Position numbers and translations under genes: made by a program. A stretch of DNA of 64,000 bases from Actinomycetes bacterium. Its GTDB lineage: Bacteria; Actinomycetota; Acidimicrobiia; Acidimicrobiales; RAAP-2. Where the stretch lies: contig JAJYEQ010000005.1 in assembly GCA_021785695.1 (NCBI GenBank), positions 1-64,000 of the forward strand. Reading direction: 5' to 3'. Position 1 is the stretch's first letter. Every line of letters begins with the position of its first letter. Below the pieces are notes generated by a model. That model saw only the letters and a list, made by a program, of their open reading frames with translations. It did not search any database and was not told the origin of the DNA. Of the stretch, positions 46,721 through 54,992 are shown piece after piece.

Positions 46721-47302
46721 CTACGCCGGTGCGCCGGTCTTGGTCGCCCGTCCAGCGTGGGTGGCCACGACCGTGACGTTCAGGTCGCCCGTCGCGGCCA
46801 CGCCCTCGGGCAGGACCACGTCGGCCAGGCGGATCGACGCGCCGGCGCGCAGGGCCGACACGTCCACGTCGACGTGGGTGGGGATCCTCTCGGGCCGGGT
46901 GCGCAGCTCGAGGGAGAAGATCTGCTGGTCGATCTCCCAGTCGGCGTGGCGCACCTCGACCGCGTCGCCGACCAGGTGCAAGGGCACCTCGACGACGACG
47001 GGAGCGTCGGGATCCACGACCTGGAAGTCGATGTGGGCCACGGTGCCGCGCACCGGGTGGCGCTGGATCTCGCGAGCCATGACCACGAAGGACCGGCCGT
47101 CGGCACTCAGCTCGATCAGGGTGTTCAGGCCTCGCTCGCCCGAGACAGCCTGGCGAAAGGCCCGCGCGTCGACCGCCACGGCGAGCGTAGACACCCCGGG
47201 TCCGTAGACGACGCCCGGGATGGAACCCGCGCGGCGCAGCCGGCGGGACGCGCGCGACCCCGCCTCCCGATCGGTGGACGCCTGCAACGTGACCCGCGAC
47301 AT
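46721..47302 (-). CDS. rplY: 50S ribosomal protein L25 / Ctc
   Basis: A 193-residue protein of the longer Ctc type. The N-terminal L25 domain binds 5S rRNA (SRASRRLRRAGSIPGVVYGP, IQRHPVRGTVAHIDFQVVD). The C-terminal domain has HVDVDVSALRAGASIRLADV. ATG 47302 has AAGGAG seven bases upstream. A minus-strand TAGACT around 47352-47357 is a possible promoter, with a leader of roughly 45-50 bases. Confidence 0.95.
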   Translation of the reverse strand: MSRVTLQASTDREAGSRASRRLRRAGSIPGVVYGPGVSTLAVAVDARAFRQAVSGERGLNTLIELSADGRSFVVMAREIQRHPVRGTVAHIDFQVVDPDAPVVVEVPLHLVGDAVEVRHADWEIDQQIFSLELRTRPERIPTHVDVDVSALRAGASIRLADVVLPEGVAATGDLNVTVVATHAGRATKTGAPA

Positions 47303-47383
47303 CTGGACTCCTTCACCTGGCGGCCGCCGCCCGCAGCCGCACACAGGGTGGCAAGTCTACCGGCTGCGCACCCCGGGGGAAAC

Positions 47384-48358
47384 TCAGACCTGGTTCTCAC
47401 CGCCGAAGATCGACGAGACCGACGACTCCTCGAAGATCGCCGCGATGGCGTTGGCGATGACCGTGGCGATGGAGAGCACCTCGAGCTTCTCGAAACGCTG
47501 CTCGGGGCGCAGCGGAAGGGTGTCGGTGACGATCACCCGGCCGACCGGGGCATTAAAGAGCCGCTCGGCGGCTGGGGGCGAGAAGACCGCGTGGGTGGCC
47601 ATGACCCAGATGTCCTCGGCGCCGTGGGCCTTGAGCAGGTCGCACGCGGCCACGATGGTCCCGGCGGTGTCGATCATGTCGTCGATCACCACGCAGTGGC
47701 GCCCGCGCACCGATCCCACGACGTGGCGGGCCTCGGCAACGTTGGCCATGCCGTGGGGCCGGGTCTTGTGCACCAGCGCCAGATCGCACCCCAGGTGCTG
47801 GGCGTAGCGCTCGGCCACCTTGACCCGACCGGCGTCGGGAGCGACCACCACGATGCTGTGGGGGTCGACGTGCGCCTGCAGGTAGGTCTCGAGCACCGGC
47901 GCGGCCACCAAGTGGTCGACGGGGATGTCGAAGAATCCCTGGATCTGCCCGGAGTGGAAGTCAACCGACAGCACCCGGTCGGCCCCGGCGGTCTGGAGCA
48001 TGTTGGCGATCAGCTTGGCGGAGATGGGCTCGCGCCCGGTGCTCTTGCGGTCCTGGCGCGCGTAGCCGTAGTTGGGGGCGACCGCGGTGATGCTCTTGGC
48101 CGAGGCGCGCTTGGCCGCGTCGATCATGATCAGCTGCTCCATCACCGCGTCGTTGACCGGTGAGGCGTGGGTCTGGATGATGAAGACGTGGGCGCCGCGG
48201 ATCGACTCGTCGTAGCGGCAGTGGATCTCGCCGTTGGCGAACTCCCGGACGTTGGCCTCGCTGACCTCGACGCCGAGGCGGTCGGCGATGTCGCGCGCCA
48301 GGACGGGGTGCGCGCGCCCAGACACGATGACCAGGCGCCTCTTGGCGAGGGACTCCAC
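47384..48358 (-). CDS. prs: Ribose-phosphate pyrophosphokinase
   Basis: A 324-residue PRPP synthetase. ANGEIHCRYDESIRG, the ATP-binding YGYARQDRKSTGREPIS, DFHSGQIQGFFDIPVDHL and the PRPP loop VVIDDMIDTAGTIV are intact. It makes PRPP for nucleotides, histidine and arabinose donors. TACGCT ends 6 bases before the GTG, so the mRNA is probably leaderless and separate from glmU. Confidence 0.96.
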   Translation of the reverse strand: MESLAKRRLVIVSGRAHPVLARDIADRLGVEVSEANVREFANGEIHCRYDESIRGAHVFIIQTHASPVNDAVMEQLIMIDAAKRASAKSITAVAPNYGYARQDRKSTGREPISAKLIANMLQTAGADRVLSVDFHSGQIQGFFDIPVDHLVAAPVLETYLQAHVDPHSIVVVAPDAGRVKVAERYAQHLGCDLALVHKTRPHGMANVAEARHVVGSVRGRHCVVIDDMIDTAGTIVAACDLLKAHGAEDIWVMATHAVFSPPAAERLFNAPVGRVIVTDTLPLRPEQRFEKLEVLSIATVIANAIAAIFEESSVSSIFGGENQV

Positions 48359-48364
48359 CGTCGT

Positions 48365-48370
48365 AGCGTA
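48365..48370 (-). promoter_or_regulatory. Leaderless -10 element of prs (TACGCT)
   Basis: The minus-strand hexamer ends 6 bases before GTG 48358. Confidence 0.45.
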
Positions 48371-48397
48371 CCGCGACCGGTGCGGGGCGCCAGAGGG

Positions 48398-49462
48398 TCA
48401 CGCCGAGCCGGCGGCCTCCACGGTCGATCCCGGCGCGAGGACCTGGAATGAGGCGACGCGCGCTCCCGGCGCGATGCGCACGTTGCGGGCCTCGACGGTC
48501 CCCACGCGCGCCCGGGCGCCCACCACGACGTCGCGCAGGTAGGCGTGGGGGCCCACGCGGGCGCCCGCGCCAATGCGCGTGCGGCCCCGCAGCACCGTGC
48601 CGGGCAGGATCGCGGCATCGGGCTCGAGCAGCACCGTGGCGTCCACGTGGGTGGTCGCCGGGTCCCAGATGTCGACACCGCGGCTGAGCCAGCCCTCGAC
48701 GATGCGCCGGCGCACCACGGCCTCGGCCAGCGCCAGCTGACGGCGGTCGTTCACCCCGGCCACGTCCTCGGCGTCCTCGAGCAGCACCGCCGCCGTCTCG
48801 TGCCCGCCCTCGTGGAGCACCGCGACCAGGTCGGTGAGGTAGTACTCCCCCTGGGCGTTGGCCCGGTCGATCCGCCGCAGCGCCGGCCACAAGACGCTGG
48901 CGCGCACGACCATGACGCCCGAGTTCACCTCGCGGATCGCGCGCTGGGCCTCGGTGGCGTCGGCCTCCTCGACGATGCGCGCGGGCTGCCCGTTCCGGGA
49001 CCGCTCGACGCGCCCGTACCCGTGGGGATCCTCGAGCTCCACCGTGAGCAGGCTCAGCGCGGCCGACGAGGCCTGGTGGGCGACCAGCAGCGCGCGGATG
49101 GTGGGACCTTCGAGCAGCGGCGTGTCGCCCGGCACGATCACGACGTCCCCGTCGTCGCCGACGATCTCGCTCAGGGCGGGGCGGGCCACCGCCACGGCGT
49201 GGCCCGTGCCCAGCTGCTGGTCCTGGTAGGCGAAGGCGACCTCGCGGCGCGCGGCCAGGTCGGCGGACAGCTCCTTTTCGACCCAGGCCGCCTGGTGGCC
49301 AACGACCACGACGGTGGCCGCGATCTCGGGGAGGGCCAGCGCCTCTAAGACGTAGGCGGCCAGCGGGCGCCCGCACAGCAGCTGGAGCGGCTTGGGCCGG
49401 GCCGAGCGCATGCGCGTCCCGGCCCCCGCAGCCAGGACCACCGCCGCTGTCGTTCGCTCCAC
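48398..49462 (-). CDS. glmU: GlmU-like uridylyltransferase lacking the acetyltransferase end
   Basis: A 354-residue protein in the glmU position beside prs. The pyrophosphorylase domain is complete: VLAAGAGTRMRSARPKPLQ, QLGTGHAVAVA, VPGDTPLL, GYGRVER and VNSGVMVV. The left-handed beta-helix stops after about 100 residues (GVDIWDPATTHVDATVLLEP and a few hexad turns). Typical GlmU has about 450-490 residues, and the acetyltransferase catalytic segment (His and Lys residues around 330-390 in E. coli numbering) is missing. It should make UDP-GlcNAc from GlcNAc-1-P but not acetylate glucosamine-1-P. No frameshifted remainder is seen downstream. Confidence 0.85.
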   Translation of the reverse strand: MERTTAAVVLAAGAGTRMRSARPKPLQLLCGRPLAAYVLEALALPEIAATVVVVGHQAAWVEKELSADLAARREVAFAYQDQQLGTGHAVAVARPALSEIVGDDGDVVIVPGDTPLLEGPTIRALLVAHQASSAALSLLTVELEDPHGYGRVERSRNGQPARIVEEADATEAQRAIREVNSGVMVVRASVLWPALRRIDRANAQGEYYLTDLVAVLHEGGHETAAVLLEDAEDVAGVNDRRQLALAEAVVRRRIVEGWLSRGVDIWDPATTHVDATVLLEPDAAILPGTVLRGRTRIGAGARVGPHAYLRDVVVGARARVGTVEARNVRIAPGARVASFQVLAPGSTVEAAGSA

Positions 49463-49468
49463 CCACCT

Positions 49469-49474
49469 CTCCTA
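49469..49474 (-). promoter_or_regulatory. Leaderless -10 element of glmU (TAGGAG)
   Basis: The minus-strand hexamer ends 6 bases before GTG 49462. GGAGAGG within it could also help ribosome binding. Confidence 0.35.
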
Positions 49475-49510
49475 GCACGCGGGGCGGGAGACTGGCCCGC
49501 CGTCACGCCT

Positions 49511-49528
49511 TATACCCAGGGGGGTATA
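49511..49528 (+). promoter_or_regulatory. CsoR/CstR-type operator palindrome
   Basis: TATACCC-AGGG-GGGTATA is a perfect 7-bp inverted repeat with a G/C-tract centre, the form of operators bound by CsoR (copper) and CstR (persulfide) repressors. Its right arm overlaps TATACT (49525-49530), the likely -10 of the thioredoxin gene, so binding would repress it. No CsoR-family gene is in the window. Confidence 0.55.
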
Positions 49529-49560
49529 CTGGCACCACCAAGCCACGAGGAGGGAGCCCG

Positions 49561-49953
49561 ATGGCAACCGTGCAGCTGACCGCAGAGACCTTCGACGAGG
49601 TCGTCTCGTCCAACGACGTGGTGCTCATCGACTTCTGGGCCGCGTGGTGCGCCCCGTGCCGGATGTTCGCCCCAGTGTACGAGAAGTCCTCCGAGGCGCA
49701 CCCCGACATCGTCTTCGCCAAGGTCGACACCGAGGCCCAGCAGCAGCTGGCCGCGGCCTTCAACATCTTCTCCATCCCCACCCTGATGATCATCCGCGAG
49801 CAGGTCGTCCTGTACGCCGAGGCCGGAGCCCTGCCCGAGCGCGCCCTCGAGGACCTCATCTCCAAGGTGATGGCCCTGGACATGGCCGAGGTGCACGCCG
49901 AGGTCGCCAAGCAGCAGGCCGCCCAGAACGAGGCCGAAGGGGTCCAGGCCTAG
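49561..49953 (+). CDS. trxA: Thioredoxin
   Basis: A 130-residue thioredoxin with the active-site WCAPC at about residues 30-34, preceded by VLIDFWAAW, and the cis-proline in FSIPTLMI. The C-terminus carries an extra acidic helix (AEVHAEVAKQQAAQNEAEG). The ATG is preceded by GAGGAGGG. The promoter is overlapped by a CsoR/CstR-type palindrome, so this thioredoxin may respond to copper or reactive sulfur species and not only serve housekeeping. Confidence 0.93.
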   Translation: MATVQLTAETFDEVVSSNDVVLIDFWAAWCAPCRMFAPVYEKSSEAHPDIVFAKVDTEAQQQLAAAFNIFSIPTLMIIREQVVLYAEAGALPERALEDLISKVMALDMAEVHAEVAKQQAAQNEAEGVQA

Positions 49954-49957
49954 CGTC

Positions 49958-49963
49958 TACGAT
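49958..49963 (+). promoter_or_regulatory. Leaderless -10 element (TACGAT)
   Basis: TACGAT ends 6 bases before GTG 49970 and follows the thioredoxin stop by a few bases. Confidence 0.4.
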
Positions 49964-49969
49964 GCCTGC

Positions 49970-50863
49970 GTGAACCCGGGCGCGTACGACGAGTTCGCCT
50001 ACCTCCAAGAGAACCTCGACGAGTGGGGGCTGAGCGGACCGGTGCCGCCGGTGCGGCGCTGCTTCGTGGCCGTCGACGGCCTGCGCCAGCTCAGCGGCCT
50101 CCAGTTCGGCGACGGCGAGCCCACGGCGATCTTCCTGCACGGCGTGGGCCAGAACGCCCACACCTTCGACACGGTCGCCCTGGCCCTGCGCCACCCCCTG
50201 CTCGCGCTCGACCTGCCCGGTCACGGCCACTCCGACACCAGCCCCTTCGGTCCCGTCGCCATCGAGGACTACGCGAGCGACGTGATCGCCGCCTGGGAGG
50301 CGCTGGCCCCGGCGGGCCGGCACCTGGTCGGGATGTCGCTCGGGGGCCTGGTGGCCATCGCGGTCAGCGACCGGCGACCCGACCTCGTGGCCTCGCTCAC
50401 GCTCATCGACATCACGCCCGGCGTCACCCCCGAGAAGTCCCGCCACGTCACCGACTTCGTGAACGGGCCCGCCACCTTCGCCAGCTTCGAAGAGATCCTG
50501 GCGCGCACCGTCGAGCACAACCCGACGCGCTCGGAGAGCTCGCTGCGCCGGGGCATCCTCCACAACGCGATCCAGCGGCCCGACGGGTCGTGGGTATGGC
50601 GCCACCAGCGCCACCCCCGCGCCAGCGTCGTGGCCCCCGACGCCGGAGACCTCTGGGAGCGCCTGGCCCGCCTCACCATGCCCGTGACCCTGGTGCGGGC
50701 CCTGGGGCCCGGCTCGGTCGTCGACGACCAGGACGAGGCGCAGTTCCGGCACCTGCTGCCCCACGCGCGCGTCGTCGGGGTCCCCGGGTCAGGCCACGCG
50801 GTCCAGGGCGACGCCCCGGTGGCGCTGGCCGAGATCCTGGCGGCCGCCTGGACAGCACGCTGA
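49970..50863 (+). CDS. Alpha/beta hydrolase
   Basis: A 297-residue alpha/beta-fold hydrolase. The oxyanion-hole segment is FLHGVGQNAHTF, the nucleophile elbow GMSLGG (serine near residue 125), and the catalytic histidine lies in GSGHAVQGD near the C-terminus. LALDLPGHGHSD is typical. A helical cap lies between about 150 and 215. Esterase, haloperoxidase-like or lactonase activity is possible. There is no signal peptide. TACGAT upstream suggests its own leaderless transcript. Confidence 0.85.
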   Translation: MNPGAYDEFAYLQENLDEWGLSGPVPPVRRCFVAVDGLRQLSGLQFGDGEPTAIFLHGVGQNAHTFDTVALALRHPLLALDLPGHGHSDTSPFGPVAIEDYASDVIAAWEALAPAGRHLVGMSLGGLVAIAVSDRRPDLVASLTLIDITPGVTPEKSRHVTDFVNGPATFASFEEILARTVEHNPTRSESSLRRGILHNAIQRPDGSWVWRHQRHPRASVVAPDAGDLWERLARLTMPVTLVRALGPGSVVDDQDEAQFRHLLPHARVVGVPGSGHAVQGDAPVALAEILAAAWTAR

Positions 50864-50877
50864 GGCCCGTCGAGGTG

Positions 50878-50950
50878 CTGGCGGGGGAGGGCTCGAACCT
50901 CCAACCTTCGGATCCAAAGTCCGCTGTTCTGCCAATTGAACTACCCGCCA
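50878..50950 (-). tRNA. tRNA-Gln (UUG)
   Basis: A 73-base cloverleaf on the minus strand. The acceptor is TGGCGGG/CCCGCCA, the D-arm contains AATTGGCAGA, the anticodon loop CTTTGGA has anticodon TTG, and the T-arm has TTCGAGC. CCA is not encoded. A tRNA-Gln gene also lies beside glmU in mycobacteria. It is convergent with the hydrolase gene. Confidence 0.95.
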
Positions 50951-51050
50951 CTACAGTACGAACCGGTCTTCGGCGATTATTAGGCAATCCCCGGCGACCG
51001 CTTACACCGGACCACCACACTAGAGGGTGCTCGGTGCCGGAGGAGGTGGT

Positions 51051-51746
51051 GTGGGGCCAGTCCCGAACCCGTACGTGGCGATCGTCGACGACGACGCGGC
51101 CATCCGCACGGCCCTAGGACGCGCCTTGCGCATGGAGGACTACGACGTCGAGCTGTTCGAGGACGGCTCGTCGGCCCTGCGCGCGGTCCAGCTGCGCGCC
51201 CCCGACGTGATCGTCTTGGACCTGCAGCTGCCCGACATCGATGGGCTGGAGGTGTGCCGTCGCATCCGTCGCGCCGGTGACGCGACGCCGATCCTGATGC
51301 TCACGGCCCGCGACGCGGTCAACGACCGCGTCGCCGGGCTCGATGTGGGGGCCGACGACTACCTGGTCAAGCCCTTCGACCTGGCCGAGCTATTGGCGCG
51401 CCTGCGCGCCCTCCTGCGCCGCCACAGCCTGGCCGAGGGCGACGAGGCCGCCGTGCGCTTCGAGGACCTGACGCTGAACCCCCTGACCCGGGAGGTGACT
51501 CGGGGAGAGCGGACCATCTTGCTCACCAAGATCGAGTTCGACCTCCTGGAGCTGTTCATGCGCCACCCGCGCCAGGTGCTGACGCGCGACCAGATCCTGG
51601 ATCTGGTGTGGGGCTACACCTTCGACTCGGGAACCAACTCCCTGGCCGTCTACATCGGCTACCTGCGCCGCAAGCTCGAGGAGGGGGGCGAGCCCCGCCT
51701 CATCCAGACCATCCGCGGCGTGGGCTACGTGCTTCGCCTCTCGTGA
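51051..51746 (+). CDS. OmpR/MprA-type response regulator
   Basis: A 231-residue regulator. The receiver domain has the acidic pocket IVDDD, the phosphorylated aspartate in [10 protein letters not shown] (about residue 55), the LTARD threonine and [12 protein letters not shown] lysine. The winged helix (about 130-228) has [20 protein letters not shown] and [15 protein letters not shown] 51051 is chosen because GGAGGAGG ends just upstream, although an in-frame GTG exists at 51027. It overlaps the kinase gene by four bases (GTGA). It may control the following redox operon, but no operator was identified. Confidence 0.92.
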   Translation: MGPVPNPYVAIVDDDAAIRTALGRALRMEDYDVELFEDGSSALRAVQLRAPDVIVLDLQLPDIDGLEVCRRIRRAGDATPILMLTARDAVNDRVAGLDVGADDYLVKPFDLAELLARLRALLRRHSLAEGDEAAVRFEDLTLNPLTREVTRGERTILLTKIEFDLLELFMRHPRQVLTRDQILDLVWGYTFDSGTNSLAVYIGYLRRKLEEGGEPRLIQTIRGVGYVLRLS

Positions 51747-53119
51747 CCTTCCGCCTCCGCGTCATCACCGCGACGCTGGGCGTGGCGGCCGTCGCGGTGG
51801 TGCTGGGCAGCCTGGCCTCGTTCTGGACCACGCGCAACGCCATCATGCACGCGGTGGACCTGTCCCTGGTGCAGTCCTCCCAGTCGCCCTCCAGCCACCC
51901 GGTGGGCGACGAGAACCTGATCACCGGGGCCTACTTCGAGCTGGTGCTGGCCAACGGGAACACCGTGCCGAGCTCGAACGTGCCCATCGACGCCGAGATC
52001 TTGGCCCTCGCCCGGGGCCACGGCCACCAGGTGCTGCGCACGGTGAGCTTTGGCGGCCAGCCCTACCGCGAGCTCATCGTCCCCCTGCCGGCCAACTCGG
52101 TCGTCGACTGCGCCACCGGCCTGTGCCAGGTCAAGACCACGTCGGCCGAGCTGTTCGTGGTCAGCATCGCCGGCCAGGTGGGCGAGCTGCGCCACCTGGT
52201 TTGGACCCTGGTGCTCGTGGTGGCCGGCGGCTTGGCGGTGGCGCTAGGCCTCGGCCTGGCCATCGCGCGAGCGGCCCTCCACCCCCTGGAGAACGTGACC
52301 AACGAGGTCGAGACCGTCGCCCAGACCACCGACGTCAGCCGGCGCCTCGACGAGGGCGCCAACGACGAGCTCGGGCGCCTGCGCCGCGCCTTTAACCGGC
52401 TGATGGACTCGGTCGAGCGCAGCCAGTCCCTCCAGCGCCAGCTGGTGGCCGACGCCAGCCACGAGCTGCGCACTCCCCTGACCAGCCTGCGCACCAACGC
52501 TCAGGTGCTGCGCCGCGCGGGTGACCTGGGCACCGACGATCTCGACCAGCTCTCGGTCGACATCGTCACCCAGGTCGACGAGCTCGCCTCGCTGGTGCGG
52601 GACCTCGGAGAGCTCTCGCGCGGTGAGCGCTCCGAAGGCGCCGTCGTCCCCCTGCGCCTCGATGAGGTCGTCGACGAGTGCGTGGACACCGCCCGCACCT
52701 ACGCGCGCATCAAGGACGTGACCATCGAGATCACCTCGAGCCCCTCGTGGGTGCTCGGGCGCCGCGACCGGCTGGTGCGCGCGGTCAGCAATCTGCTGAC
52801 CAACGCCGTCAAGTTCGCTCCCCCGTCGGGACACATCGCCGTCACCTCGGCCGACGGCGCCGTCACCATCGCCGACTCGGGGCCCGGTGTCGACGAGGCG
52901 GACCGCCCCTACGTGTTCGACCGCTTCTGGCGCTCGCGCTCGGCGCGCGCCCTGCCCGGCTCGGGCCTGGGCCTGTCGATCGTGGCCCAGGTGGTCGAGG
53001 AGTTCGGCGGGACCGTCTCGGTCGACCGTGACGCCAACCTGGGTGGCGCCCGCTTCACCTTGCGCCTGCCCACCGTGGTCGACGTCAGCGGGCTCGAGGG
53101 ATTCTCGGAGAGTTCTTAG
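51743..53119 (+). CDS. Membrane sensor histidine kinase, MprB-like
   Basis: A 458-residue kinase. One helix at about 5-27 and another at about 155-178 flank a sensor domain of about 125 residues outside the membrane with two cysteines ([11 protein letters not shown]). HAMP, then HisKA with [20 protein letters not shown] (phosphorylated histidine), then the ATPase with [21 protein letters not shown] and [18 protein letters not shown]. It pairs with the response regulator just upstream. The CATGLC pair could sense redox state, which is speculation. Confidence 0.92.
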   Translation: MTFRLRVITATLGVAAVAVVLGSLASFWTTRNAIMHAVDLSLVQSSQSPSSHPVGDENLITGAYFELVLANGNTVPSSNVPIDAEILALARGHGHQVLRTVSFGGQPYRELIVPLPANSVVDCATGLCQVKTTSAELFVVSIAGQVGELRHLVWTLVLVVAGGLAVALGLGLAIARAALHPLENVTNEVETVAQTTDVSRRLDEGANDELGRLRRAFNRLMDSVERSQSLQRQLVADASHELRTPLTSLRTNAQVLRRAGDLGTDDLDQLSVDIVTQVDELASLVRDLGELSRGERSEGAVVPLRLDEVVDECVDTARTYARIKDVTIEITSSPSWVLGRRDRLVRAVSNLLTNAVKFAPPSGHIAVTSADGAVTIADSGPGVDEADRPYVFDRFWRSRSARALPGSGLGLSIVAQVVEEFGGTVSVDRDANLGGARFTLRLPTVVDVSGLEGFSESS

Positions 53120-53167
53120 AAGGCCCCCAGACCTCGCTTAGCGCCACCTGGCACAGTGGGCCTGGAC

Positions 53168-53467
53168 ATGCGACACGACGCCCACTCCCCGCGCGAGCGC
53201 GACCGGCGCCAGACCCGCGCGCGGCGCGTGGCCCAGATGATCCTGCTGGGATCCGGGGTGGCCAGCGCTGCCTTCGTCGGCTACGCGGCCCGCAGCGCAC
53301 CGGTCGCCGCCCGGGCGACGGCGCCCTCGACCACCACGACGACACCGGCGGCGGGCACCACCCCGTCCTCCTCGAGCGCCGGCAGCTACCGTCCCCCGAC
53401 CACGGCGCCGGTGACCACCACGACCGTGTGCTACACCACGCCGTCGGGCTCGACGGTGTGCTACTGA
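53168..53467 (+). CDS. Small membrane-anchored peptide with Thr-rich tail
   Basis: A 99-residue protein. A charged N-terminus leads to one helix (AQMILLGSGVASAAFVGYAA) and an exported low-complexity Thr/Ser/Pro stretch. It ends in VCYTTPSGSTVCY, a repeated VCY around SGST. Unrecognised. It sits 2 bases before apbE and, in comparable actinobacterial clusters as I recall them, an exported FMN-binding protein takes this place. The SGST motif resembles the SGAT core that ApbE flavinylates. The ATG at 53168 is preferred over GTG 53156. Confidence 0.55.
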   Translation: MRHDAHSPRERDRRQTRARRVAQMILLGSGVASAAFVGYAARSAPVAARATAPSTTTTTPAAGTTPSSSSAGSYRPPTTAPVTTTTVCYTTPSGSTVCY

Positions 53468-53469
53468 GC

Positions 53470-54366
53470 ATGCGCTTCGCGGTGTGGGGCCTGACGGGCA
53501 CCCTCGAGGTCGAGGACGCGGCCAGCGGCCCGCAGGCCGAGCGCGTGCTGTGGCGCTGGCTCAGGGCCGTCGACGCGGCGTGCAACCGCTTCGATCCCGC
53601 GAGCGAGCTGCGCCGGCTCAACGCGTGCCCCGACGCCGACGTGCGGGTGTCGCCGGTGCTCGAGCAGGCCGTGGCGGTGGCCCTGGCGGCCGCGGCGGCC
53701 ACCGCCGGCGCCTGCGATCCCACCGTCGAGCCGGCCCTCGTCGCCCTGGGCTACGACGCCGACTTCGACGTCGTGGCCTCCCGCATCCCCCGGGCCGCCG
53801 CACCGGCGATCCCGGCGGCCGGGCCCGGGGCGGTGATCCTCGACCGTGAGCGCCACACCGTGCGCCTGGCCCCCGGCTGCCGTCTGGACCTGGGCGCCAC
53901 GGCCAAGGCCCTGACCTGCGACGTCGTGGCCGACGAGCTGGCTGCCCGGGGCGGTGCGCTGGTCGAGATCGGTGGGGACGTCGCGGTGCGCGGGCACGGC
54001 CCGACCGGCCCGTGGGTCGTGGGGGTCGACGACGGCGTGACCACACCGGACACGGCGCCGCGCGTCTTCGCCCACGGGGGCGGCATCGCCACCTCGTCGA
54101 CGGCGCTCCGGGCCTGGCGGCTCACCGGGGGCCGCGCCCACCACATCATCGACCCGCGCACCGGAGCCGCCGCCGCGGGTCCCTACGCCAGCGCCACCGT
54201 CGCCGCGCCCACGTGCTGGCAGGCCAACGCCTTCGCCACCGCCGCCCTGGTATGGGGGGCCGAGGCCCCGGCCCGCCTCGCGCAAGCCGGATGGGCGGCG
54301 CGCCTGGTGGGCGCCGAGGGCCAGGTCGAGCGGGTCGCGGGCTGGCCCGCGGAGGTGCCGGCGTGA
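53470..54366 (+). CDS. apbE: FAD:protein FMN transferase (ApbE)
   Basis: A 298-residue ApbE-family flavin transferase, short and without an obvious lipoprotein signal. CNRFDPASELRRLN, DPTVEPALVALGY, LDLGATAKALTCDVVADEL, LVEIGGDVAVRG and the late IIDPRTGAAA are family blocks binding FAD and magnesium. It attaches FMN covalently to threonine in target proteins. Its position between the SGST-tailed peptide and a heme-b-type membrane protein points to a flavinylated electron carrier in this operon. Confidence 0.9.
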   Translation: MRFAVWGLTGTLEVEDAASGPQAERVLWRWLRAVDAACNRFDPASELRRLNACPDADVRVSPVLEQAVAVALAAAAATAGACDPTVEPALVALGYDADFDVVASRIPRAAAPAIPAAGPGAVILDRERHTVRLAPGCRLDLGATAKALTCDVVADELAARGGALVEIGGDVAVRGHGPTGPWVVGVDDGVTTPDTAPRVFAHGGGIATSSTALRAWRLTGGRAHHIIDPRTGAAAAGPYASATVAAPTCWQANAFATAALVWGAEAPARLAQAGWAARLVGAEGQVERVAGWPAEVPA

Positions 54367-54992
54367 CCGGGTTGACCTCGCCGTACCTGTGGTACACGAC
54401 CCGGGCGACCGGACTGGTGGCCCTGGCCCTGCTCACCGTGATGGTCTGCCTGGGGGTCCTGGTGGCCAACCGGGCCGGTGGCGCGCGCGTGGGACGCTTC
54501 GAGCTGGCCCAGATCCACCGCGCGGTCTCGGCGATCACCGTGGCGTTCCTGGCGATCCACGTGGTCACGACCGTCGCAGACAGCTTCGTGGCCACCGGGC
54601 CGCTGTCGATCGTCGTCCCGCTGACCTCGCCCTACCGGCGCGTCGGGGTCGGGCTGGGCGCGCTGGCCCTCGACCTCCTGGGCACCGTCTGGCTCTCCAG
54701 CCTGCTCCAGGCCCGCCTCTCCTACGGCGCGTGGCGCGCGATCCACTGGCTGGGCTGGCTGTGCTACCCCAGTGCCCTGGTCCACGCCCTGGCCACGGGC
54801 ACCGACGCGCGCCACGGCGTGGGCCTGGCGGTCGTCGTGGCCAGCCTGGCGTCGGTCGCGGGCGCGGCCCTGTGGCGCGTCACGGCCCGCCCCGACCGCG
54901 CGGCGGGCCGCACCGCGTTCTCCCCGCCCAGCCGGCCGGAACCCCGGCGGCCCGGGGAGCCACCCGAGGTCGGGAGCCGGACCCGTGGCTGA
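54363..54992 (+). CDS. Ferric-reductase-like transmembrane (heme b) protein
   Basis: A 209-residue membrane protein with about five or six helices. Histidines fall in pairs suited to heme b (IHRAVSAITVAFLAIHVV, and IHWLGWLCYPSALVHA), the arrangement of the ferric-reductase/YedZ-like domain. It would carry electrons across the membrane. The C-terminal 35 residues are Pro/Arg-rich. The GTG start overlaps apbE by four bases, and its end overlaps the NuoF-like gene by eight. Confidence 0.85.
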   Translation: MTGLTSPYLWYTTRATGLVALALLTVMVCLGVLVANRAGGARVGRFELAQIHRAVSAITVAFLAIHVVTTVADSFVATGPLSIVVPLTSPYRRVGVGLGALALDLLGTVWLSSLLQARLSYGAWRAIHWLGWLCYPSALVHALATGTDARHGVGLAVVVASLASVAGAALWRVTARPDRAAGRTAFSPPSRPEPRRPGEPPEVGSRTRG

